Assembly (NCBI GenBank): GCA_019753155.1
Contig: JAIELG010000028.1
Location: 21,805 to 85,804, forward strand
DNA length: 64,000 bases
Reading direction: 5' to 3'
Origin: Burkholderiales bacterium
Lineage (GTDB): Bacteria; Pseudomonadota; Gammaproteobacteria; Burkholderiales; JABEVD01
Positions 15,612 to 24,953 of this stretch are shown one piece after another (the first letter of the stretch is position 1; every line of letters starts with the position of its first letter). Made by a program: the position numbers and the translations under genes. A model generated the notes under the pieces. That model ran no database searches. It was not told where the DNA came from and worked only from the letters and a program-made list of their open reading frames with translations.

Positions 15612-16073
15612 ATGCGTTACTGGCTGATGAAATCCGAACCTTCCGATGTCAGCATCGACGATCTTGCCGCCATGCCGGACCAGAGAATCGCATGGTACGG
15701 CGTGAGAAATTATCAGGCCCGGAATTTCATGCGGGACCAGATGCGGGTCGGCGACAGGGTATTTTTCTACCATTCGAGCTGCGCCGAACCTGGAATTGCG
15801 GGAATTGCCGTTGTCGACAAGCTCGCCTACCCGGACGAGACCCAGTTCGATCCTTCAGGAAAATATTTCGACCCCAAGGCAACCTCATCCAATCCGCGCT
15901 GGTTCAACGTGGACGTGCGTTTCCTGAGGAAAACCCGGCTCATCGGGATTTCGGAATTGCGCCGCCACCCCGAGCTTGCCCAAATGCGCATCCTGCAGAA
16001 GGGAAACCGGCTTTCCATCACGCCGGTGGACCCCGCGGAATGGGATTACATCAATCGCGTTTTTCTGGCCTGA
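15612..16073 (+). CDS. EVE domain protein
   Basis: Product of 153 residues, almost entirely one EVE (PUA-like) domain: YWLMKSEPSDVSIDDL, WYGVRNYQARNFMRD, VGDRVFFYHSS and the ending [11 protein letters not shown]. Such domains bind modified bases in DNA or RNA; free-standing bacterial members are common and poorly studied. The ATG at 15612 places the family's N terminus exactly. Its 3' end overlaps that of the convergent carbonic anhydrase gene by 23 bases. Confidence 0.92.
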   Translation: MRYWLMKSEPSDVSIDDLAAMPDQRIAWYGVRNYQARNFMRDQMRVGDRVFFYHSSCAEPGIAGIAVVDKLAYPDETQFDPSGKYFDPKATSSNPRWFNVDVRFLRKTRLIGISELRRHPELAQMRILQKGNRLSITPVDPAEWDYINRVFLA

Positions 16074-16689
16074 GGGGTTCGAAAACTCCGCCCCGGTTCG
16101 CGAGCAGCATCCCGCATTCGATATCGAAATACCAGCCGTGAAGCAGGAGCCTGCCGGCTTCGACGCGGGACTCGATCCAGGGGAAAGTCGTCAGGTTTTC
16201 CAGGGAAGCCAGTATAGCCAGCTTCTCGCAATCCCTGGCAAGCAGATCGTCTTTCGCATCCGTATGCCTGGAGCAAGCCGCCTCCCTTGCGGAATCGGCG
16301 AGCTTCATCCAGTTTCTGACGAAAGAATGCTCCACTTCCGGGGGCGGCCCTTCCAGCAACGCGCGGATGCCGCCGCATTGCGCATGCCCCAGGACGATGA
16401 TATGTTCTACGCCGAGGTTGCAGACCCCGAATTCCAGCGCGGCGCTCGTGCCATGATAATGGCCCGAATTTTCGAACGGCGGAACGAGGTTCGCCACATT
16501 GCGGATGACGAAAAGATCCCCCGGCGCGCAATCCAGAATGATCGCGGGATCGACCCTGGAATCACAACAGCCCAGAACCAATACCTTGGGCGCCTGCCCC
16601 TGTTCCGACAGCCGCTTGAAGAGGTCGGTTTCGAAGTGATTTTCACGGAAGCGTCCGAAACCTGCTACCAGCCCGGATAAATCCGTCAT
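16051..16689 (-). CDS. can: Beta-class carbonic anhydrase
   Basis: Zinc enzyme of 212 residues converting CO2 and bicarbonate. Zinc and catalytic residues are visible in GCCDSRVDP and HAQCGGI. It is the last gene of the transcript cbbM-cbbQ-cbbO-fbp-purE-purC and overlaps purC by four bases. That position links it both to CO2 supply for form II RuBisCO and to the bicarbonate/CO2 step of purine synthesis next to it; which matters is not decidable from sequence. Confidence 0.94.
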   Translation of the reverse strand: MTDLSGLVAGFGRFRENHFETDLFKRLSEQGQAPKVLVLGCCDSRVDPAIILDCAPGDLFVIRNVANLVPPFENSGHYHGTSAALEFGVCNLGVEHIIVLGHAQCGGIRALLEGPPPEVEHSFVRNWMKLADSAREAACSRHTDAKDDLLARDCEKLAILASLENLTTFPWIESRVEAGRLLLHGWYFDIECGMLLANRGGVFEPLRPEKRD

Positions 16690-17564
16690 CCTGCGGCAAG
16701 CCGCGTCAAGGCTTCCCGATATTTCAGGGCGGTTTTTTCCACGACTTCGGCAGGCAGTTCCGGAGCCGGGGCTTTCTTGTTCCAGTCCTGTGCTTCCAGC
16801 CAGTCCCGGACGAACTGTTTGTCGAAGCTGGGCGGGTTGATCCCGGGCCGGTATTCGTCTTTCGGCCAGAACCTGGAGGAATCCGGCGTCAGGATTTCAT
16901 CGATCAGGTAGAGACTCCCTTTTTCATCCTGGCCGAATTCGAATTTGGTGTCGGCGATGATGATCCCTTTCGAAAGCGCGTATTCCGCCGCTTCGGAGTA
17001 AAGCGAAATCGCCGCAGCCCTGACCTTTTTCGCAAGATCGACTCCAAGAAGACGCTCCGCCTCGTCGAAGCCGATGTTCTCGTCGTGCTCTCCGACCGGG
17101 GCCTTGGTCGAAGGCGTAAATATCGGCTCGGGCAGCCTGTCGGCTTCCTTCAGTCCCGCAGGAAGCGAAATCCCGCATACGGTTCCCGACTTTGCATATT
17201 CCTTCCAGCCGGACCCCGCGAGATAACCGCGCACGATCGCCTCTATCGGCAAAGGTTTGAGTTTTTTCACGACGAAAGCCCGGCCTTCGACTTCCGCTTT
17301 TTCCGCAGCATCGACCACGGATTCCGGCGTTATGCCCGTCAGGTGATTGGGAATGACATGACCGAGCTTTTCGAACCAGAAAGCGGATAGTGCAGTCAAA
17401 ATCCTGCCCTTTTCAGGGACCGGCTCGGACAGAATGACGTCGAATGCCGAAATGCGGTCGGTCTGGACGATGAGCAGCCTGTGTTCATCCACTTCGTAAA
17501 TATCACGCACCTTGCCGCGATGCAGGAGGGGAAGACTTTTCAGATTCGAATTCAGCATGGTCAT
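16686..17564 (-). CDS. purC: Phosphoribosylaminoimidazole-succinocarboxamide synthase
   Basis: SAICAR synthetase of purine biosynthesis, 292 residues, the longer form similar to yeast ADE1. Recognised by [14 protein letters not shown], the ATP-site region [21 protein letters not shown] and the C-terminal [13 protein letters not shown]. It overlaps purE upstream and the carbonic anhydrase gene downstream, each by four bases (ATGA), so the three are translationally coupled. Confidence 0.96.
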   Translation of the reverse strand: MTMLNSNLKSLPLLHRGKVRDIYEVDEHRLLIVQTDRISAFDVILSEPVPEKGRILTALSAFWFEKLGHVIPNHLTGITPESVVDAAEKAEVEGRAFVVKKLKPLPIEAIVRGYLAGSGWKEYAKSGTVCGISLPAGLKEADRLPEPIFTPSTKAPVGEHDENIGFDEAERLLGVDLAKKVRAAAISLYSEAAEYALSKGIIIADTKFEFGQDEKGSLYLIDEILTPDSSRFWPKDEYRPGINPPSFDKQFVRDWLEAQDWNKKAPAPELPAEVVEKTALKYREALTRLAAG

Positions 17565-18049
17565 GGAAGCGCCGGAAGCTCAGTGGCAGCGATTTTATCG
17601 GCCTGACTCTTGCGAAATTCGCTCAGGGCCGCGGCGAGTTCCGTATTTGTCCTGGCGAACATTGCAACGGCGAAGAGTCCTGCATTGGCCGCGCCCGCTT
17701 CCCCTATGGCGAAAGTCGCAACCGGGATGCCTTTGGGCATCTGGACCGTCGAAAGCAACGAATCCATGCCATTCAGGTATTTGGAAGGCATGGGAACCCC
17801 GAGAACCGGGAGCTGCGTCTTGGACGCGATCACGCCTGCGAGATGCGCTGCCGCCCCCGCTCCCGCGATAAAGCACTGCGCGCCGCGGGCCTCGGCGTCC
17901 CGGACATATTCGATCAAAAGGTCGGGGGAGCGATGCGCGGAAATGACGCGCGCCTCAAAAGCAATGCCGAAATCCTGCAAATGGCGGGCGGCATGCTGCA
18001 TCACCTCCCAGTCGCTTTGGCTCCCCATCACGATGCTGACCTTTTCCAT
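17561..18049 (-). CDS. purE: N5-carboxyaminoimidazole ribonucleotide mutase
   Basis: Product of 162 residues; class I PurE, which moves the carboxyl group of N5-CAIR to carbon 4. Signature elements: [18 protein letters not shown] and [13 protein letters not shown]. It starts three bases after the fbp stop. No purK is in the window although class I PurE normally needs it; it must lie elsewhere. Confidence 0.96.
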   Translation of the reverse strand: MEKVSIVMGSQSDWEVMQHAARHLQDFGIAFEARVISAHRSPDLLIEYVRDAEARGAQCFIAGAGAAAHLAGVIASKTQLPVLGVPMPSKYLNGMDSLLSTVQMPKGIPVATFAIGEAGAANAGLFAVAMFARTNTELAAALSEFRKSQADKIAATELPALP

Positions 18050-18052
18050 CCG

Positions 18053-19054
18053 TCAGCCTTCGAGATGATAACCCACGACCCGCTCGACCTCGTTCTTCGA
18101 ACCCAGAATGACGGGAACACGCTGATGCAGTCCTGAGGGCACGATTTCCATGATACGCCCGCGTCCCGTAGAACTCAGGCCTCCCGCCTGTTCGACGATG
18201 AAGGACATCGGGTTGGCCTCGTACATCAGGCGCAGCTTGCCCGGCTTCGTCGGATCCTTGGTGTCGAAGGGGTACATAAAGATACCGCCGCGGGTCAGGA
18301 TGCGGTGAACCTCGGCGACCATGGATGCCACCCAGCGCATGTTGAAGTTTTTTTCGCGGCCGCCGTCCTTGCCCTTTACGCACTCTTCCACGTAGCGCTG
18401 CACCGGTTCTTCCCAAAAACGCCTGTTGGACATGTTGATGGCAAATTCGGCAGTATCGGCCGGAATACTCATGTTCGGGTGAGTCAGGAAGAAGTCCCCC
18501 ACATCGCGGTCCAGCGTGAAACCGTTCACGCCATGGCCGGTAGTCAGCACGATCATGGTAGCTGGCCCGTAAAGCGCATAGCCTGCGCACACCTGCTTCG
18601 TTCCGGGCTGCATGAAATCCGCCGCAGTCGGCTCGGTCACGCCTTCCGGGCAGCGCAGGATGGAAAAAATGGTGCCGACCGAAATGTTCACGTCGATATT
18701 GGACGATCCATCGAGAGGATCGAAGGTGACCAGATATTTGCCTTTGGGATATTGGGCAGGAATCGGATAGATGTCATCCATTTCCTCGGATGCCATCGCG
18801 GCAAGGTGTCCGCTCCATTCGTTCGCCTTGATGAAAATTTCATTGGTGATCACATCGAGCTTCTTCTGCGTCTCGCCTTGCACGTTCTCGCTGCCGGCAC
18901 TGCCCAGAACCCCGATCAGCGCACCTTTGTTGACATCATGCGCGATCTGTTTGCATGCGGAAACGATGTCGTTGAGCAGACCGGTGAAATCCCCCGTTGC
19001 CCCGGGAATATTTCGCTGCTCTTCGATGATGAATTGCAAAAGACTCTTGCTCAT
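18053..19054 (-). CDS. fbp: Fructose-1,6-bisphosphatase class I
   Basis: Product of 333 residues. The metal and substrate motifs [21 protein letters not shown] and [10 protein letters not shown] are present. In the Calvin cycle it regenerates fructose 6-phosphate; it also serves gluconeogenesis. It follows cbbO by 81 bases on the same strand and has GAGGAGAAAAC before ATG. Many chemolithoautotrophs carry an FBPase within cbb operons, which fits. Confidence 0.96.
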   Translation of the reverse strand: MSKSLLQFIIEEQRNIPGATGDFTGLLNDIVSACKQIAHDVNKGALIGVLGSAGSENVQGETQKKLDVITNEIFIKANEWSGHLAAMASEEMDDIYPIPAQYPKGKYLVTFDPLDGSSNIDVNISVGTIFSILRCPEGVTEPTAADFMQPGTKQVCAGYALYGPATMIVLTTGHGVNGFTLDRDVGDFFLTHPNMSIPADTAEFAINMSNRRFWEEPVQRYVEECVKGKDGGREKNFNMRWVASMVAEVHRILTRGGIFMYPFDTKDPTKPGKLRLMYEANPMSFIVEQAGGLSSTGRGRIMEIVPSGLHQRVPVILGSKNEVERVVGYHLEG

Positions 19055-19135
19055 GTTTTCTCCTCAGTCAGATTGGTTTGAATTCTTCAAGAAACTCGAT
19101 TTTGCCTCATTTTACAGGTTTTTACGCCTGACTGC

Positions 19136-21343
19136 CTATTTGGTCAGCGCCATGAACAGCCTGGGCAGCCGATCTGGAAGACTGGCTACGTTGTCGATCA
19201 CGGTGTAGTGCCTGCCGAAAATATCGGCGACATAATTATCCGCCCCAGGGTCGAGATTGATGCAATAGGTATAAATGCCCTTCATGTCGAGTTCCCTGAC
19301 GGCAATACGGGCATCCTCTATCAGATGCCGTGGATCCTGAACATCGATGTCGGATGGCTCGCCGTCTGTCAACACGAGCAGAAGCTTCTTATCCGCCTCC
19401 TGGTGCGCAAGATAATGTCCCGCATGGCGCATGGCGGCCCCCATCCTTGTGGAAAAACCGGCTTTCATGGCCGAGAGACGCTCTTTCACATCCATCCCCC
19501 AACGCTCCCCATAACCCTTGAAGTGGAGATAGCGCACTTCGTGTCTCGTGTCGGAGTGAAACCCGCCTATGGCAAAGGGGTCTCCGATTTGATCGACCGC
19601 CCAGGCAAGCAGGGAAACCGCCTCCTGGCTGAGTTCGAGCTTGCTCTGCGTGCAGCCGCCGGGCACATCGGCAAGGGATGCCGAAAGATCGAGAAGCAGG
19701 GAAACGGCTATGTTCCTTCCATCATGGCGATGATTCATGTTAATGCGCGTATCCGGCTGAACGCCGCTTTTGAAATCGATCAGGGATCGGATGGCCACAT
19801 CCAGGTCCAGCTCGGAGCCCTCTTCCTGGTAGCGGATGCGCACCCTGTCCTGTGGCTTCAGCCTATCTATGATATTCTTGAGGCGCCTGGCGAGGACGGC
19901 ATGCTTGGCAAGCAGCCTGTCTATATGCGCAGGATCCCCTTTCGGATGCAGATGTTCGTAAACGCTTACCCAGTCGGGTCGGTAATGTCCGCTCGCATGA
20001 TCCCACTCCGGGTAGAGCCTGGGCGGCATTTCGTGTTCAGCCGCATCCTGTTTCGATCTGGCCGGCCTTTTCTCGTATTCCTCCTCATCGTCTTCCTCGA
20101 AAAAGCGCCACATCAGCCTGTTGTCGTCACGGTAATCGACCTCGGTATCCTCGAAATATATTTTGGCATTGAAATCGCTCGGCACGCGGGTCTCGGCGAT
20201 GAACCTGACGCCGAGTTCCATCATGTCCCGCGTCGATGCGGGCATCATCTCCTTGAAAATTTTCACATAGTTGAGTATGACTGGATTCGTATAGGCGTGT
20301 CCGGGATCGAGAATGGCCCGGGAGAGCATGCCTAGGCGGTGCCTGATGGCCGACCATCCTTCCGGGCATGCGTCCTCTTTCGGCGCAGGATGGAGCACCC
20401 GCCACAGGTTTCCAAGCCCCGGATACTCCCTCATCGCAAGCTGTTCCACACGGGAGTCCTCGAACACTTCTGCCGCGATCCTCTGGAACGGGCTGAGATT
20501 GTCGGCCATGATCGGCCTGGTCCAGCGCAAATGGGCGCACAGGTGGGCGAGCAGAGCGCGATAGCGGTCTATTCCACGAATGCCGTGCAGATCATCGTAT
20601 ACATCGGGAAGATGAACGCCGAGGCCATCCAGATAGGGAACGGGCTTTCTTAAGGTGTCGAATGCAAGCGAATACGGTATGAATGCAGCTTCCGTTTTCC
20701 AGAGTCCTCTGAGATAAAGATCGAGCTTGCGCTCATGGTCCGAGAACAGGGTGCCGTGCCGTTCGCGCTGCAAAACGGCGCGGCTGTCGACCGATTGCAG
20801 CAAAAAATAATCTCGTTGCCGGTCGGGGTCGGCTGCATGACTCCTGACCCCGTAATCCACCCAGGCCCTGATGCCGCCCAGAGAGAGCAGTTTGAAAAGC
20901 CGCGGTGCGCTCGTAAGAAATTCGACCAGGCAGGTGCTTGCATACATGGAATCGATGCCATGCACCTTGGGCGTGGTGCGCATCATGGTGTGCATTACGA
21001 GGCTCATGTATTCCTGGAATAATCCGCTGGATTCCAGCGATCTTGCGGCTGTAACCATGCTCTCCATAAATGGGACAATCGCGCGGCTGTTGGGCGAGCG
21101 GGCGAGCTTTCTCGTGAACTCCACTACCTCGGGAATGATTTCCTCGCCCAGAAGGGAGGCCACCGGAGGCATTTCCTCCAGAAAGGCCAGGACAGGTTCT
21201 TCGCCGCGCCCCATCCTGCATATAGCCTGCGCACCATCAATGTAAGCGTCCACTCCAGAGACGCTCAGCATTTTACAGGCGCCGTCCAGGCAATCCTCGA
21301 ACACCGCCTTGACGCGGGGAAAACTGCATTCCAGCCGGGTCAT
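19136..21343 (-). CDS. cbbO2: RuBisCO activase subunit CbbO (form II associated)
   Basis: Product of 735 residues. The long N-terminal part is CbbO-specific and helical; the C-terminal 200 residues form a von Willebrand A domain with MIDAS motif DLSAS and TDGEPSD. With CbbQ it forms the motor that removes inhibitory sugar phosphates from RuBisCO, CbbO being the adaptor that docks on RuBisCO. The ATG at 21343 begins one base after the cbbQ stop; an in-frame ATG 93 bases upstream would overlap cbbQ. The protein differs strongly from the second CbbO at 24954-27281, consistent with partner specificity. Confidence 0.94.
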   Translation of the reverse strand: MTRLECSFPRVKAVFEDCLDGACKMLSVSGVDAYIDGAQAICRMGRGEEPVLAFLEEMPPVASLLGEEIIPEVVEFTRKLARSPNSRAIVPFMESMVTAARSLESSGLFQEYMSLVMHTMMRTTPKVHGIDSMYASTCLVEFLTSAPRLFKLLSLGGIRAWVDYGVRSHAADPDRQRDYFLLQSVDSRAVLQRERHGTLFSDHERKLDLYLRGLWKTEAAFIPYSLAFDTLRKPVPYLDGLGVHLPDVYDDLHGIRGIDRYRALLAHLCAHLRWTRPIMADNLSPFQRIAAEVFEDSRVEQLAMREYPGLGNLWRVLHPAPKEDACPEGWSAIRHRLGMLSRAILDPGHAYTNPVILNYVKIFKEMMPASTRDMMELGVRFIAETRVPSDFNAKIYFEDTEVDYRDDNRLMWRFFEEDDEEEYEKRPARSKQDAAEHEMPPRLYPEWDHASGHYRPDWVSVYEHLHPKGDPAHIDRLLAKHAVLARRLKNIIDRLKPQDRVRIRYQEEGSELDLDVAIRSLIDFKSGVQPDTRINMNHRHDGRNIAVSLLLDLSASLADVPGGCTQSKLELSQEAVSLLAWAVDQIGDPFAIGGFHSDTRHEVRYLHFKGYGERWGMDVKERLSAMKAGFSTRMGAAMRHAGHYLAHQEADKKLLLVLTDGEPSDIDVQDPRHLIEDARIAVRELDMKGIYTYCINLDPGADNYVADIFGRHYTVIDNVASLPDRLPRLFMALTK

Positions 21344-21344
21344 C

Positions 21345-22157
21345 TCAGCCGAAAATCGAATCAATGGCGTGATCCAGCGTATCACGGATGTCGGCATCAT
21401 CCGTGATCGGGCGCACCAGCGCCATGCGGCAGGCATCCACTGGCGCGATCCCGTTCACGATCAGGGTTGCCGCATAGACGAGAAGCCGGGTCGAAATGCC
21501 TTCGTCGAGGCCATGGCCCTTGAGGTTGCGCGATGTTTGCGCAATGCGCACCAGCTTCTGGGCCAATTCGATTCCTGCGCTGGTTTCATGGGCAACGATT
21601 CCCGTTTCGACTTCCGGGCTTGCATAGTCGAATTCCATCGCCGAAAACCGCTGCTTGGTCGACTGCTTGAGATCCTTCATCAAGCTCTGGTATCCAGGAT
21701 TGTAGGAAATCACCAACTGGAAATCCGGGTGGGCCTCGATCAACTCGCCTTTCTTGTCGAGCGGAAGCGTTCTTCTATAATCGGTGAGCGGATGGATTAC
21801 CACCGTGGTATCCTGACGCGCTTCCACGATTTCGTCGAGATAACAGATCGCGCCGACGCGAGCGGCGGTCGTCAATGGGCCATCCTGCCATCTCGTGCCG
21901 CCTGCGTCCAGCAGATAGCGACCGACAAGGTCGGATGCAGTCATGTCTTCGTTGCAGGCGACAGTAATCAGCGGCCTCCCCAGTTTCCAGGCCATATGCT
22001 CCACGAAACGCGACTTCCCGCATCCAGTCGGACCTTTCAGCATGACCGGCATTCTCGCAGCATATGCAGCTTCGAATAGCGCAACCTCTCTGCCCTGCGG
22101 CTGATAGTAAGGCTCCCTGCGTATCCTGAACTGTTCCGTATTAGCCATTTCACTCAT
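21345..22157 (-). CDS. cbbQ2: RuBisCO activase ATPase CbbQ (form II associated)
   Basis: AAA+ ATPase of the MoxR/NorQ/CbbQ group, 270 residues. Walker A GPTGCGKSR, Walker B ICYLDEIVEARQD and the [21 protein letters not shown] segment are visible. It assembles as a hexamer with one CbbO. Start ATG at 22157 has a GGGAGGAG site. The product is clearly homologous to the second CbbQ (27293-28096), sharing most motif residues. Confidence 0.95.
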   Translation of the reverse strand: MSEMANTEQFRIRREPYYQPQGREVALFEAAYAARMPVMLKGPTGCGKSRFVEHMAWKLGRPLITVACNEDMTASDLVGRYLLDAGGTRWQDGPLTTAARVGAICYLDEIVEARQDTTVVIHPLTDYRRTLPLDKKGELIEAHPDFQLVISYNPGYQSLMKDLKQSTKQRFSAMEFDYASPEVETGIVAHETSAGIELAQKLVRIAQTSRNLKGHGLDEGISTRLLVYAATLIVNGIAPVDACRMALVRPITDDADIRDTLDHAIDSIFG

Positions 22158-22180
22158 AAGGTTTCTCCTCCCGAAATGAA

Positions 22181-22204
22181 AAGCCCCTGCTTGCAGGGGC
22201 TTTG
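22181..22204 (-). terminator. Intercistronic terminator-like hairpin after cbbM
   Basis: Perfect stem GCCCCTGC/GCAGGGGC with a two-base centre, followed on the minus strand by TTTT. It lies between cbbM and cbbQ, 20 bases past the cbbM stop. Partial termination or 3' end protection there would give much more cbbM than cbbQ/cbbO transcript. Confidence 0.7.
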
Positions 22205-22223
22205 GTTTGCGCCGGACTGCGGG

Positions 22224-23603
22224 TTATTTGTGCACGCCCAGTTTTTCGCGCCAGCCTGGGAAAAGCTTGTCCGCATCTTTCGGGAAGGATTCGAAGGCAC
22301 GGGCAAACTCCTTATGCTCCTTTGCCCACTCGATCGGATCGGCGCCGGCCTTCCAGCACTCGTAGGACTGACGCAGGGAAACCGCGCCTGCAGCCGGGCT
22401 GTCGATATGGCCGTAGGAACCGCCGCCTGCCGTGTTGATCACGTTGCCGTGGCCCAGGTTCTCGAAGAAGCCTGGCAGACGCAGCGCGTTCATGCCGCCG
22501 GAGATGATCGGGGTGGTGGGCTTGATGCCGTACCATTTCTGGAAGTAGACCGGACCCTGGCACTCGTCGCGCTCGATCATGTAGGCGATGTTCCTATCGT
22601 CGCCTTCGCCTTCCATCTTGCCATAGCCCATGGTGCCGACGTGGATGCCGGAAGCGCCTTGCAGGCGGGACATCTTGGCCAGGACGAAAGCGGTGTAACC
22701 ACGCTTGGCGGAAGGAGATGTCACCATGCCGTGTCCGGCGCGATGGTAGTGCAAATACTGGTTGGGATACTGACGGCGGGCAGTGGTGATCATACCGGGG
22801 CCACCGACGAAACCGTCGACCAGAAAAGCCAGCTTGTCGGCGTCGGGGCCGAAGGTTTCAAGCGCGAAATCGGCGCGTGCGCACATTTCATAGTGGTCGT
22901 CAGCCGTGATGTTCATGGAGAACAGCTTGGCCTCGCCGGTTTCGTCCTGGGCGCGCTTCATGGCGTCATAGACCAGCGGCAGGGTCTTCTTGATCGGGGA
23001 GAAGACCTGATTGCCCTGAGGCTCGTCGTTCTTGATGAAGTCGCCCCCCAGCCAGAACTGGTAGGCGGCATGGGCGAAAGGTTCGGGACGCAGACCCAGC
23101 TTGGGCTTGATGATAGTACCGGCGATATAGCCGCCGTTCACGACCGGGCGGCCCAGGATGCGCCACAGGTCGGAGATGTCCTTGGCCGGGCCGTCGAACA
23201 TCTGGACAACGCGCTCCGGCACATAGAAATCGATCATCTTGGCATGTTCGATATCGCCCATGCCCTGATTGTTGCCGATGGCAAGCGTCAGGAAAGAAAC
23301 CAGCATGAAGCGGCCATCGGTGACATTGCGGTCAAAGAGTTCCAGCGGATAGGCAATGCGCATATCTTCGGTGGCTTCGTCGATATGGTAGACCAGCGCG
23401 TCCACGCCCTTGGTGAAGTCGTCGGTGGTGGATACTTCCACATTGGTTCCGGTGGAGGATTCCGCAGCGAAGTGCGCCGCAGCTTCCAGATAACCAAGCC
23501 CAGCTTTGGGCTTCATTTTGTAGGCAACCAGAATGTGATTGCCGCCCTTGATGAGGTCTTCTTCCTTGAGTTCCAGATTGGCGTAACGGTTAGACTGATC
23601 CAT
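22224..23603 (-). CDS. cbbM: Form II ribulose-1,5-bisphosphate carboxylase
   Basis: Large-subunit-only RuBisCO of 459 residues. The activation-lysine segment [14 protein letters not shown], the catalytic TIIKPKLGL, and SGGMNALR identify form II. Works at high CO2 and low O2. It has its own divergent LysR regulator, and downstream genes for its activase, FBPase and carbonic anhydrase. Ribosome site AGGAT-like is weak; ATG at 23603 fits the family N terminus [10 protein letters not shown]. Confidence 0.98.
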   Translation of the reverse strand: MDQSNRYANLELKEEDLIKGGNHILVAYKMKPKAGLGYLEAAAHFAAESSTGTNVEVSTTDDFTKGVDALVYHIDEATEDMRIAYPLELFDRNVTDGRFMLVSFLTLAIGNNQGMGDIEHAKMIDFYVPERVVQMFDGPAKDISDLWRILGRPVVNGGYIAGTIIKPKLGLRPEPFAHAAYQFWLGGDFIKNDEPQGNQVFSPIKKTLPLVYDAMKRAQDETGEAKLFSMNITADDHYEMCARADFALETFGPDADKLAFLVDGFVGGPGMITTARRQYPNQYLHYHRAGHGMVTSPSAKRGYTAFVLAKMSRLQGASGIHVGTMGYGKMEGEGDDRNIAYMIERDECQGPVYFQKWYGIKPTTPIISGGMNALRLPGFFENLGHGNVINTAGGGSYGHIDSPAAGAVSLRQSYECWKAGADPIEWAKEHKEFARAFESFPKDADKLFPGWREKLGVHK

Positions 23604-23717
23604 ATCAATTCTCCATGATTGTAAAGAGGATAAATAGCCATATGACGAACAAGGCTATACACCAACAAAATCATAAAAAATATTCATGTTTTCTGATAAG
23701 ATACCAAATAATTTCTT
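23604..23717. promoter_or_regulatory. cbbM-cbbR divergent control region
   Basis: AT-rich 114-base gap between cbbM and its divergent cbbR. It contains ATCATAA (23670-23676) and, 36 bases on, TTCTTATG (23713-23720, running into the cbbR start). The same two words occur with a 37-base gap in front of cbbL, making them candidate CbbR half-sites. Confidence 0.5.
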
Positions 23718-24626
23718 ATGCTAAGACTGACCCTACGCCAACTCGATATTCTCGAAGCCGTTGCCCGCTGCGGGAGCTTTTCCCGCGCGAGTGAAGAGCT
23801 GCACCTGACCCAGCCGGCAGTTTCCATGCAAATTAAACAGCTGGAAGCGTCCTTGGGTTTACCCCTGTTCGAGCAGATTGGAAAGCGCATTCACCTTACC
23901 CAAGCGGGGCGCGAGACACTGGGAACCAGCCGTGCCGTGAACCGTGAATTGGCAAACCTGGAACATGCCTTAGGCGATTTGCAGGGTTTGAAGGGGGGGG
24001 CACTGACGGTGTCGGTTGTGAGTTCTGCCAGCTACCTGGGGGCGCGGCTGATCGCTGCATTCCGACAGATCCACCCGGATGTGCGCGTGAGCCTGAATGC
24101 GGTCAACCGCGAGACGTTATTGCGGCATCTGTCCGAAAACAGCATCGACGTTGCTCTGATGGGTCGACCGCCGGAAGGTCACGATCTTCAGGCACAGCCC
24201 TTCATGGACAATCCCCTGGTAGTAATTGCTTCGCCATCCCATCCATTGGCGGAGATGCACGACATCCCCTTGCAGCGCCTAGCGGAGGAACCCTTCGTCG
24301 GCCGTGAGCAGGGATCGGGTACCCGCAGCGCCGTGGAAAAGTTCTTCGACGAGAATGATCTGACACTCAAAGTCGCCATGGAAATGAACAAGAACGAGGC
24401 CATCAAGCAGGCGGTGGAGGCCGGGCTGGGCGTGGGTGTGGTATCACTCCATGGAGAGCTCGCAAAGAGGAGTTTGTGCATCCTGGACGTGCAGGGCTTT
24501 CCGCTGTTGCGGCAGTGGTATCTGGTTCAGCGGCAGGGCAAGCGCCTCAGTGCTGCGGCACAAGCTTTTGCTCGGTTCGTGCTGAATGAAGCGGCGCGGA
24601 TTGCGCATGTGGACGTGGCTGGCTGA
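23718..24626 (+). CDS. cbbR: LysR-type regulator CbbR (form II operon)
   Basis: LysR family activator of 302 residues: N-terminal winged helix (LRQLDILEAVARCGSFSRASEELHLTQPAVSMQIKQLE) and a periplasmic-binding-like effector domain (MGRPPEGHDL, GREQGSGTRSAVEKFF). These are CbbR hallmarks; effectors are usually RuBP, PEP or NADPH. Divergent from cbbM by 114 bases. A run of eight or nine G at about 23993-24001 lies inside the gene and could be frameshift-prone. Its 3' end faces cbbN with 28 bases between. Confidence 0.93.
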   Translation: MLRLTLRQLDILEAVARCGSFSRASEELHLTQPAVSMQIKQLEASLGLPLFEQIGKRIHLTQAGRETLGTSRAVNRELANLEHALGDLQGLKGGALTVSVVSSASYLGARLIAAFRQIHPDVRVSLNAVNRETLLRHLSENSIDVALMGRPPEGHDLQAQPFMDNPLVVIASPSHPLAEMHDIPLQRLAEEPFVGREQGSGTRSAVEKFFDENDLTLKVAMEMNKNEAIKQAVEAGLGVGVVSLHGELAKRSLCILDVQGFPLLRQWYLVQRQGKRLSAAAQAFARFVLNEAARIAHVDVAG

Positions 24627-24654
24627 AGGCAGTGGTTTTTCGACAAGCCGAGGG

Positions 24655-24951
24655 CTAGTCCTCGTCGCCCAGTTCCGGATCCCATCCCTTGGCTCTGGCA
24701 AGTACCGTTGCCTTTTCGTAAATTTCGATGTGGCGCTGGCGCAGGTCGGGCGGCAAGCGACTGGGCAGGTTGGCGTATTTGTCCCATTCCTTTTCGCATT
24801 GATCCATCAGGAGCTGCATGCGTCCCATATCCCAGCTGCTGCAATCTTCGGATTCAGGGATAAAGCCGAACAGCCAGCCATCGAGCACGATGCGGCCAAG
24901 CTGGGTCATGCCGTGTTTGTCGTTGTAAAGGCCGACATAACGCTGTTCCAT
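24655..24951 (-). CDS. cbbN: CbbN-like small protein of the form I cbb operon
   Basis: Product of 98 residues, acidic, no signal peptide or membrane helix. Contains MEQRYVGLYND, GRIVLDGWLFGFIPE and a helical middle ending GWDPELGDED. It starts two bases after the cbbO stop and is the last gene of cbbL-cbbS-cbbQ-cbbO. Nitrosomonas has a fifth gene of similar size, cbbN, at this place; the symbol rests on position and size, not on a checked alignment. No function is known. Confidence 0.7.
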   Translation of the reverse strand: MEQRYVGLYNDKHGMTQLGRIVLDGWLFGFIPESEDCSSWDMGRMQLLMDQCEKEWDKYANLPSRLPPDLRQRHIEIYEKATVLARAKGWDPELGDED

Positions 24952-24953
24952 TG

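Noticed and set aside
22176..23618. A 480-codon open frame antisense to cbbM
   Set aside because: It mirrors the codon bias of cbbM, encodes no recognisable domain and has no ribosome site. Similar long antisense frames lie over cbbL (28542-30113) and pgk/pyk (33039-34943).
23993..24002. Possible frameshift at the G-run inside cbbR
   Set aside because: The frame is continuous through the run and both sides encode well-conserved CbbR sequence, so the gene is intact as given.
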